Source of the DNA: Euryarchaeota archaeon UBA602
GTDB taxonomy: Archaea > Thermoplasmatota > Poseidoniia > Poseidoniales > Thalassarchaeaceae
Length of the DNA: 6,608 nt
Direction: 5' to 3'
Assembly (NCBI GenBank): GCA_002498455.1
Contig: DAHO01000023.1
Span: forward strand, 1 to 6,608
Positions 1-5,098 of the stretch are shown here, in pieces (position 1 is the first letter of the stretch; each line of letters starts with the position of its first letter). Both the position numbers and the translations under genes were made by a program. Below the pieces are notes generated by a model. It searched no databases. It was not told where the DNA came from and was given only the letters and a program-made list of their open reading frames with translations.

Positions 1-2293
1 AACCTGACAAGGGTGTACCGTTTGCATCGACCAATGAAGCCCTAACCCATGTACCTTCGGGCACCCGTGCATCGACATCAATCGTAGGTGCAAATCCATG
101 AGAGTTCTCGAGGACCAAATCACTGGTCCACGAGCCATTCGATTCAAACCAATCAACGATGACCCCTATATTATCGATATACCAACCATCCATCTCGATG
201 AAAGTGTCAGAAAAAAAGGAGAAACGGAGCATGATATCGTGCCCTCCAAAACTGGATAAATCACCTTCAACATGAGAGAAGGATTTGTTACTGGAACACC
301 CCCCACCTTTCTGATTTGATCCGTCCCAAGCCCATTGTTGGTACAGAGGTGACTGTGGATTATTCCAATGTTGAACATCATAGAACTGTGGAATATCTTG
401 CCCGTAGATTTGCCAAGAGGTGCCATTGTCAATACTGGTATACAACGCACCTCCATCCCAACCGACTTCAGCACAGATATAGTGGTCAAAGGATACCCGA
501 GCGCTTGCTCCTAAAGGAATGTGATAGGAGGGGCTAATGAGATGGGACCACGAATTGGCAGCGTGTCGATTGTCCAATCCCATGGCGACACCCACTTGCC
601 CACTCGGCCATGCTGACGGACCCCAACCACTGGCATTGGATACGTTTCCGAAGGTCCAAGATTGACCGTAGGGGGTATGCACAGACCAACCATCTGCAAT
701 GAGAGGAGCATTTTCAAACGACCAACTCGATTCAGAGGGTCCATTGTTCCCCCAGTTGCTGAGATACTGCCACTGGTCGTAACTTCCTCCGGGCAGCAGG
801 TCATGCCAAGCGCCGCCGTCTGTAGTGAAGTTCTCTGACCACATTGTTTGGGTAAAACCTGTCACTGTACGAGTTACACTCAGATCATCAATGAATACAC
901 CTTCTGGGGGATCCAATGCACCTCCATAGCCTGAAGAGGGCATCTGATCGGTTTCGACCACAACACGAAGCATGAATGACCCATTGGTTGGAATATTGAA
1001 TGAAGCGGGGAATGGATGTGCCACTTGGACCCATCCTTCTGTATCTTCCATGATGGTTCGACCTCCAACGGTCAAGCCATAAGGCCCAGGAATCCCACCG
1101 ACGGGTGACATTCGATACCACGATATGTTATCGCTGGAAACCTGAATTTCGAATTTATCCCATGAACCACCTTCTAAATCAAAATCAGTCCAATACCGTA
1201 CCATCCAAGCACCCGAGGTTCCCAAACTTGCATTCACTTGGACTGGGATAGTGAGGTGGGCGTTCGCATCAGGGGCATATTCTCCAATGAGGGAACCATG
1301 AAACCACGATCCAGGAGTATCGCCATCATTGGATACTGTAACCTCGTCGACGTACCATCCAGGACGGTCGACCATCCCCGTTGGATCGGTCCAAAGCACG
1401 AATCGATGTAACAGTGTAGAGTGATTGGTGGAATGAAGATGAGAAATATCGAAAGATGAATTCACCCATCCACTGGCATTTGGTCCACCAAATACACCAA
1501 ATCCTACTCCTGGCGCACCATTTGGAACCGGAGCAGTAACTGAAATATTCCAATTATATCCGCCGATTGGTTCGATATACTGCCACGTTTGTCCCGCATC
1601 TAAACTAACTTCTAGCCAAGCGCCAGATGAGCCAGTTGAACTGTTGGTATGATGTAAGTGGTACCAGTGATTGAAAGTCAATCTCCACTGATTGACTATG
1701 TTGGGGATGGGACTTGGAGGAGACGATAGCCACGCATGTGTACCAGCCGGCACAGAATCTTCAGGAAGCGTGGCTGCAATCAATGAACCATCTGAAGCCA
1801 AGGATGGAATCAAACCACCCGCAGCTTGTCTCGCGGAGTAATTCATCGCAAAAGCACCATTGAACTGAGAAGGTTCTGCCATTCGCCAAACGTCGGCAGT
1901 TCCTCCAGGAGAGTACTGTTGGAATCGCATTGATAGTGTTTCCAAATCATCTAGACGACCCACCGTATGATTCACATCCAATGTCAATTCATGATCGAAT
2001 ACTGAAATGGATGAATCTGAAAATGTCCCATGACTAAAATTGAGCACGGGAGCATTGGTACTCCAATGGGTACCTGAACCTCCATCACCGTTCGCCCCGG
2101 TCGATACATTGACCCAACCACCGAGAATGGTAGAATTGGCAGGGATTGAGAACGCATCCTCAGTTAGATTAGATAATTCTCCATGGATATTAGATTGGAC
2201 AATCAATTCTCCGTTGCCTGAATATGGACTCTCAACAGCTTGGGCAAATGGGGCGAAAATCATGATTGCAACAAGCAGGGTCGCTGTCCTCAT
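1..2293 (-). CDS. Large secreted multi-domain beta-sandwich (MAM/jelly-roll-like) surface protein, 3'-truncated by the window
   Basis: The minus-strand frame from ATG 2293 stays open for 764 codons and leaves the window without a stop. Residues 1-19 form a signal peptide: R2, a hydrophobic stretch (LLVAIMIFAPF) and an AQA cleavage site before V20. A beta-rich N-terminal region (about 20-120) is followed by repeated units that end in similar strands: GWYVDEVTV (312-320), VFIDDLSV (466-473) and GWYIDNIGV (703-711). Two units also share an upstream signature: FNHWY...GAWLEVSLDAGQTWQYI (208-240) and FDHYI...GGALYTSIDNGTSWQIY (602-630). Such 'DGG-SxDxGxxW ... WYIDDV' patterns are known from MAM/concanavalin-like domains of exported proteases and adhesins. 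I counted 21 N-x-S/T sequons, so heavy N-glycosylation is possible. Residues 716-764 begin another domain. No catalytic motif is visible; binding or adhesion is inferred. A weak Shine-Dalgarno, GGGTGTGA (2298-2305), precedes the ATG by 4 nt. Export and architecture are fairly sure; function is unknown. Confidence 0.85.
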   Translation of the reverse strand, partial: MRTATLLVAIMIFAPFAQAVESPYSGNGELIVQSNIHGELSNLTEDAFSIPANSTILGGWVNVSTGANGDGGSGTHWSTNAPVLNFSHGTFSDSSISVFDHELTLDVNHTVGRLDDLETLSMRFQQYSPGGTADVWRMAEPSQFNGAFAMNYSARQAAGGLIPSLASDGSLIAATLPEDSVPAGTHAWLSSPPSPIPNIVNQWRLTFNHWYHLHHTNSSTGSSGAWLEVSLDAGQTWQYIEPIGGYNWNISVTAPVPNGAPGVGFGVFGGPNASGWVNSSFDISHLHSTNHSTLLHRFVLWTDPTGMVDRPGWYVDEVTVSNDGDTPGSWFHGSLIGEYAPDANAHLTIPVQVNASLGTSGAWMVRYWTDFDLEGGSWDKFEIQVSSDNISWYRMSPVGGIPGPYGLTVGGRTIMEDTEGWVQVAHPFPASFNIPTNGSFMLRVVVETDQMPSSGYGGALDPPEGVFIDDLSVTRTVTGFTQTMWSENFTTDGGAWHDLLPGGSYDQWQYLSNWGNNGPSESSWSFENAPLIADGWSVHTPYGQSWTFGNVSNASGWGPSAWPSGQVGVAMGLDNRHAANSWSHLISPSYHIPLGASARVSFDHYICAEVGWDGGALYTSIDNGTSWQIYGQDIPQFYDVQHWNNPQSPLYQQWAWDGSNQKGGGCSSNKSFSHVEGDLSSFGGHDIMLRFSFFSDTFIEMDGWYIDNIGVIVDWFESNGSWTSDLVLENSHGFAPTIDVDARVPEGTWVRASLVDANGTPLSG

Positions 2294-2304
2294 GCCTTCA
2301 CACC

Positions 2305-2349
2305 CAACCATCGACCTGTGGCCATCGGTTTGAACACAACGGATGGTTG
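2305..2349. repeat. 8-bp inverted repeat with 29-nt spacer
   Basis: CAACCATC (2305-2312) and GATGGTTG (2342-2349) are exact reverse complements separated by 29 nt, roughly central between the two divergent genes. It could be an operator dyad, but an 8-bp match within 134 bp at this spacing is not very unlikely by chance. Confidence 0.35.
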
Positions 2350-2353
2350 ACCC

Positions 2354-2372
2354 AAGCGCCCGAAGGGCGCTT
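2354..2372. repeat. Perfect GC-rich hairpin, 8-bp stem and 3-nt loop
   Basis: AAGCGCCC (2354-2361), GAA (2362-2364) and GGGCGCTT (2365-2372) form a perfect stem-loop 55 nt upstream of the GINS start. The loop reads GAA in a plus-strand transcript and UUC in a minus-strand one. It could be an operator palindrome or a structured leader of the GINS transcript. A terminator is less likely, because no gene is expected to end here. Confidence 0.5.
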
Positions 2373-2418
2373 TCGAAGTGAATGGTTCATTTACCGGCAC
2401 GGAGGAGGGACCACTCGC

Positions 2419-2424
2419 GGTGAT
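2419..2424 (+). promoter_or_regulatory. Shine-Dalgarno site that fixes the GINS start
   Basis: GGTGAT matches the archaeal 16S 3'-end complement (GGAGGTGATC) and lies 3 nt before ATG 2428. It favours this ATG over the ATG at 2266 in the same frame, whose extra 54 codons would run back over the start of the divergent gene and read like non-coding sequence. Confidence 0.65.
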
Positions 2425-2427
2425 GGT

Positions 2428-3318
2428 ATGTCCGAACAAGAAGTGCTGCAGGGACCTCAACTTGCGGCGATTGAAGCGCAGTTACATGCCCTTCTGCGTT
2501 CACAGGCAAAACATGCTCTTCCAGTCGATCTTCCTCGGCCTGATTTTTGGAATGTTTGTTCCCAACTGTTGCAATCCATTGAATTGGAACTCACTGAAAC
2601 CAGTCGAACCGAAGGGTTCTCTGCTCGCGCACAAACACTGACGCGAAGGCAATCCAATCTTCGCAGAACCATTTCCGACTTAACTCGACATCGGCTAAAT
2701 GCATTTGTCAATCACGCTGCTTTAGCCAATCTGGCCAGTACACCTTTCGGTGATGCCGCAGCTGAAGCAGGTATGAATCTGACGCCAATCGATTGGCAGC
2801 GTCAGGATGGTGCAGAGAGGGCCTTCCATCAAGGGGTCGCTGAATTGATTGAGCAATACAAAAGAAATGTCTCTTGGAACGGGCTTCAGCAAGGTGTACT
2901 AGAAAATCTCGACCCCCAACCTGTAGTGACACCAGCAGGTAATGCTCAGTTGGATCAGTTTGTTGACCAACCAGGAGGGTTAACCGGGCAAAAACCGCCT
3001 GCTGTAGAAGAGGTAATACCTGAGGAAATTTGGACAGACCCAGATTTTGACGAAGAAGACCGTATCGCCATGATGGAAGAATATCCCGAAATCTCCGAGT
3101 CTGCAATGAGTGAACCAAGTAGCCCAGACGAGCAATCCGGAAATACAGAACAAACAGGAATGATGCGCCTTCGTATTCTAAAGGACATGCCAGAACCCAT
3201 CTTAGACGCCAGTGGTGAAGAAATCGAACTCCTCGCTGGAGACTCATTCAATTGCCATGCCTTGATGGCAGAAACCCTCATTGCAGCGGGTTGGGCCGAA
3301 GCCGCATCGCTAGATTAA
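2428..3318 (+). CDS. Archaeal GINS complex subunit (Gins51/15-like, A-B domain order)
   Basis: The predicted protein has 296 residues. GINS is a tetrameric core part of the replicative helicase; in archaea it binds MCM and a Cdc45/RecJ-like protein at the replication fork. The B domain is clear at the C-terminus: RLRILKDMPEPI (247-258), then a D-x-x-G-E turn, a GD pair (271-272), and a final helix (residues 278-292) rich in A, L and E. The helical A domain lies at about 38-158 and includes RRTISDLTRHRLNAFVNHAA (79-98), which resembles the family's 'dL..R..Ki...A' helix. A before B is the Gins51 (Sld5/Psf1) arrangement. Between them lies an acidic linker with 17 Asp/Glu in residues 194-235, making the protein longer than the 170-200 residues usual for archaeal GINS. 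ATG 2428 is chosen for its GGTGAT. The gene converges on uS10 and shares its stop bases. The family call is good; the subclass is inferred from domain order. Confidence 0.83.
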   Translation: MSEQEVLQGPQLAAIEAQLHALLRSQAKHALPVDLPRPDFWNVCSQLLQSIELELTETSRTEGFSARAQTLTRRQSNLRRTISDLTRHRLNAFVNHAALANLASTPFGDAAAEAGMNLTPIDWQRQDGAERAFHQGVAELIEQYKRNVSWNGLQQGVLENLDPQPVVTPAGNAQLDQFVDQPGGLTGQKPPAVEEVIPEEIWTDPDFDEEDRIAMMEEYPEISESAMSEPSSPDEQSGNTEQTGMMRLRILKDMPEPILDASGEEIELLAGDSFNCHALMAETLIAAGWAEAASLD

Positions 3319-3644
3319 GCGACGGTGCGTAGGCTGAGCTCAATGGTGACCGTGTCTGGGATTGGGATGCGCATCACTTGACGTAGTGCACTTTCATCGG
3401 TGGACTTACCGATGACCAATTCCAATAGACGCTTGTGAATTCGCATTTCCCAGTGATCCCAAGTTTCGCTACCTTCGCCATCAGGTGCTTTTCGGCATGG
3501 AACGACCAAACGGCGGGTTGGCAATGGAATCGGGCCTCGGAGCTTGACTCCCGTTTGCTCACTGATACTTCGAATAGAGGCACAAACCGCGTCGATATCG
3601 ACGTGGTTTTCACCAGTCAGTTTGATGGTTGTTACCGTTGGCAT
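3315..3644 (-). CDS. rpsJ: Small ribosomal subunit protein uS10 (archaeal S10p)
   Basis: This 109-residue protein belongs to the 30S subunit head, where uS10 contacts uS3, uS9 and uS14. Family signatures are GPIPLPTRR (37-45), the loop segment RKAPDGEGSETWD (51-63), which closely matches the eukaryotic uS20-type loop, and MRIHKRLLEL (67-76). It ends in beta-strand IPIPDTVTIEL (93-103). Length is slightly above the usual 102-105. I chose ATG 3644 because it gives the standard MPTVTTIKL start; an in-frame TTG at 3662 would add six residues overlapping the purine-rich AAAAGGGA that probably serves as a weak Shine-Dalgarno. The gene follows EF-1A by 39 nt on the same strand, the classic archaeal EF-1A/S10 pairing, so co-transcription is likely. 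Its stop (TAA, 3317-3315) overlaps the stop of the convergent GINS gene. Confidence 0.97.
   Translation of the reverse strand: MPTVTTIKLTGENHVDIDAVCASIRSISEQTGVKLRGPIPLPTRRLVVPCRKAPDGEGSETWDHWEMRIHKRLLELVIGKSTDESALRQVMRIPIPDTVTIELSLRTVA
3394..3415. repeat. 8-bp hairpin inside uS10, 75 nt past the GINS stop
   Basis: TCATCGGT (3394-3401), a 6-nt loop and ACCGATGA (3408-3415) form a perfect dyad within the uS10 coding region. On the plus strand it follows the GINS stop by about 75 nt and could help end or stabilise that transcript. No T-run follows, so it may equally be a coincidence of coding sequence. Confidence 0.35.
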
Positions 3645-3673
3645 GGTGCATCCCTTTTCCAATGATCAATTTG

Positions 3674-3688
3674 AGTGAGGAACTCACT
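3674..3688 (-). repeat. Stem-loop spanning the EF-1A stop codon
   Basis: AGTGAG (3674-3679) and CTCACT (3683-3688) are perfect complements around a 3-nt loop. On the minus strand the hairpin includes the EF-1A stop codon (3686-3684) and lies in the EF-1A/uS10 junction. It could tune termination or coupling between the two genes. It is short, and no U-tract follows in the minus direction, so it does not look like a full terminator. Confidence 0.35.
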
Positions 3689-4973
3689 TCTTCTCGATCT
3701 TCATGCAGACACCGGCTGCGACCGTCTTACCCATGTCGCGAATAGCGAAGCGGGAAAGTTCGGGGAACGCATCCATCTGCTCGATGGCCATTGGCTTGGT
3801 TGGCATGAAGCGAATCAAGCAAGCGTCACCAGTCACAAGGAACGGTGGGTTGGCTTCCTTTCCAGCCTTGGAAGTCTTCTCCAAGAGTTCGACGAAGCGA
3901 ACAGCGACCTGAGCGGTGTGTGCGTGGAACACAGGTGTGTAACCAGCAGCAACTGCCTTGGGGATGTCCATCAACTGAATTTGACCAACGAAGGTTTCGT
4001 CGTGACGTACGAACATAGGCTCGTTGTCTGAGTATCCAGCGATGTCACCACGGCGGATGTCGGTTGCGGATAGCCCACGAACGTTGAATCCGACGTTGTC
4101 ACCAGGTTCAGCCTTGTCGACAACCGTGTGGTGCATCTCAATGCTCTTGACTTCAGCGGATTTCTGGCTTGGATTGAATACAACTGTCTTGCCAGAGTGT
4201 AGGATACCGGTCTCAATCTTACCAACAGGTACCGTACCGATACCGCCGATCTTGTAGACGTCCTGAATGGGTAGGCGGAGTGGTCGGTCGGTCGGCTTGG
4301 GTGGCATCTGAATACCATCAATGCACTCGAACAGTGTTGGGCCACTGTACCAGCTCATATTGTCACTCTTCTCGTAGAGGTTCTCTCCATTGAAGGAGGA
4401 ACAAGGGACCATTGGGACATCAGCCGGGTTGAATCCAGCCATCTTTAGCAGATTGCTGACTTCTTCCTTAACGCTGTTGTACTTGTCTTCGCTGTAATCG
4501 ACACCAGAGATATCCATCTTGTTGATGTTAACAATCAGTTGCTTAACTCCCAATACACGTGCGAGGAACGCGTGTTCCTTGGTCTGTGCGTTTACACCAT
4601 CGTTTGCTGCAACACATAGAACGGCTGCATCAGCTTGGCTGGTACCGGTAATCATGTTCTTCACGAAGTCACGGTGACCTGGTGCGTCGATGATAGTGAA
4701 GTAGTAATTTGGAGTGAACAGTTCTTTGTGGGCAACGTCGATTGTGATTCCACGCTCGCGCTCTTCCTTTAGTCCGTCCATCACATATGCAAGACCGAAT
4801 CCGGCCTTACCTTGCTCCTGTGCTAGCTTCTCATTCTTCTCAATAACGTGCGCTTCGATGTGACCTGTGTCAAGTAGTAGACGACCGACTGTGGTTGACT
4901 TTCCGTGATCGACGTGGCCTACGAAAACGATGTTTAGGTGTGGCTTGCTCTTATCTTCCCATTGTGAACCCAT
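3684..4973 (-). CDS. tuf: Translation elongation factor EF-1 alpha (aEF1A)
   Basis: This 429-residue GTPase carries aminoacyl-tRNA to the ribosomal A site in the cytoplasm. All GTP-binding motifs are present: G1 GHVDHGKST (19-27), G2 RGIT (74-77), G3 DAPGH (96-100), G4 NKMD (151-154) and a G5 region CSS (191-193). Domain II follows at about 225-320, with IGTVPVGKIETG (245-256) and GFNVRGL (295-301). Domain III ends with GDACLIRFMPTKPM (382-395) and a lysine-rich tail. Length is normal for archaeal EF-1A. Two starts are possible; GTG 4982 lies inside the strong Shine-Dalgarno GAGGTGA, so ATG 4973 five nt after it is the real start. The gene is first of a likely two-gene operon with uS10, with its own TATA-like box upstream. 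The N-terminus, with its short MGSQWEDKSKPHLN lead-in, and the motifs leave no doubt of the family. Confidence 0.98.
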   Translation of the reverse strand: MGSQWEDKSKPHLNIVFVGHVDHGKSTTVGRLLLDTGHIEAHVIEKNEKLAQEQGKAGFGLAYVMDGLKEERERGITIDVAHKELFTPNYYFTIIDAPGHRDFVKNMITGTSQADAAVLCVAANDGVNAQTKEHAFLARVLGVKQLIVNINKMDISGVDYSEDKYNSVKEEVSNLLKMAGFNPADVPMVPCSSFNGENLYEKSDNMSWYSGPTLFECIDGIQMPPKPTDRPLRLPIQDVYKIGGIGTVPVGKIETGILHSGKTVVFNPSQKSAEVKSIEMHHTVVDKAEPGDNVGFNVRGLSATDIRRGDIAGYSDNEPMFVRHDETFVGQIQLMDIPKAVAAGYTPVFHAHTAQVAVRFVELLEKTSKAGKEANPPFLVTGDACLIRFMPTKPMAIEQMDAFPELSRFAIRDMGKTVAAGVCMKIEKK

Positions 4974-4978
4974 AGTTT

Positions 4979-4985
4979 TCACCTC
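4979..4985 (-). promoter_or_regulatory. Strong Shine-Dalgarno of EF-1A
   Basis: GAGGTGA (minus strand, 4985-4979) is a full match to the archaeal anti-Shine-Dalgarno and sits 5 nt before ATG 4973. The in-frame GTG at 4982-4980 is part of this site, so it is unlikely to be used as a start. Confidence 0.85.
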
Positions 4986-5010
4986 AATGTGTGGCCCGCC
5001 GACCCTACTC

Positions 5011-5046
5011 CCCTATTTGAAGGTAGTCTATGACAATGGTATAGGG
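5011..5046 (-). repeat. Long-range 6-bp dyad in the EF-1A leader
   Basis: CCCTAT (5011-5016) and ATAGGG (5041-5046) are reverse complements 24 nt apart and could close a larger leader stem in the EF-1A mRNA. Six base pairs at this distance is weak evidence. Confidence 0.25.
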
Positions 5047-5049
5047 AAA

Positions 5050-5065
5050 ACTCATGAAAATGAGT
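5050..5065. repeat. Perfect 6-bp inverted repeat near the predicted EF-1A transcription start
   Basis: ACTCAT (5050-5055), GAAA (5056-5059) and ATGAGT (5060-5065) form a short perfect dyad. It lies 10-25 bp downstream of the TATA-like box, so it would overlap the initiation region and could be an operator or the first leader hairpin. The operator role is inferred from position only. Confidence 0.4.
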
Positions 5066-5073
5066 GACTGAAA

Positions 5074-5084
5074 GTATTTTTATC
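5074..5084 (-). promoter_or_regulatory. TATA-like box of the EF-1A/uS10 operon
   Basis: On the minus strand the sequence reads GATAAAAATAC (5084-5074), the best archaeal TATA match in the 125-bp gap upstream of EF-1A. Transcription would start about 25 bp downstream, near 5050, giving a leader of roughly 75 nt. I did not see a clear purine-rich BRE directly upstream, so the start site is an estimate. Confidence 0.5.
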
Positions 5085-5096
5085 ATCAAAAAATAC
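5074..5096 (-). terminator. AT-rich 8-bp inverted repeat just past the lipoprotein stop; possible terminator overlapping the TATA box
   Basis: GTATTTTT (5074-5081) and AAAAATAC (5089-5096) are exact reverse complements with a 7-nt loop. On the minus strand the element starts 2 nt after the lipoprotein stop codon and contains a run of six T, which suits archaeal T-rich termination. The same bases contain the TATA-like box of EF-1A, so the element may both end one transcript and start the next. The two roles cannot be separated from sequence alone. Confidence 0.45.
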
Positions 5097-5098
5097 GA

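Larger units (their letters stand above)
2294..2427. promoter_or_regulatory. Divergent intergenic region between the secreted-protein gene and GINS
   Basis: This 134-bp stretch separates two genes that point away from each other, so both promoters should lie here or partly inside the neighbours. I found no convincing archaeal TATA box (TTTAWATA-like). The region contains an 8-bp inverted repeat, a compact GC-rich hairpin (both listed separately) and the Shine-Dalgarno sites of the two genes at its edges. The promoter role is inferred from gene orientation, not from recognised promoter elements. Confidence 0.5.

Noticed and set aside
166..1553. Several short minus-strand open frames inside the large secreted-protein gene
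   Set aside because: They lie in other frames of a single uninterrupted 764-codon frame that carries the signal peptide and domain repeats.
1..2293. Frameshifted or broken gene in the left third
   Set aside because: Codon-by-codon reading from 2293 to 2 gave exactly 764 residues with no stop and repeat motifs in phase, so the gene is intact up to the window edge.
2266..2427. N-terminal extension of GINS from ATG 2266
   Set aside because: It overlaps the divergent gene's signal-peptide codons, contains the intergenic hairpin, does not resemble GINS sequence, and lacks the GGTGAT site found before 2428.
2708..3247. 179-residue minus-strand open frame opposite GINS
   Set aside because: It is antisense to the GINS gene, with composition unlike a folded protein; the sense frame has clear domain matches.
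3645..3662. TTG 3662 as the uS10 start
   Set aside because: It would add MEKGCT ahead of the normal MPTVTTIKL start and would consume the purine-rich leader.
3675..4031. 118-residue plus-strand open frame opposite EF-1A
   Set aside because: It is a shadow of a highly conserved coding region with no independent support.
4980..4982. GTG as the EF-1A start (three extra residues)
   Set aside because: These bases are part of the GAGGTGA Shine-Dalgarno site, and ATG 4973 follows at the right distance.
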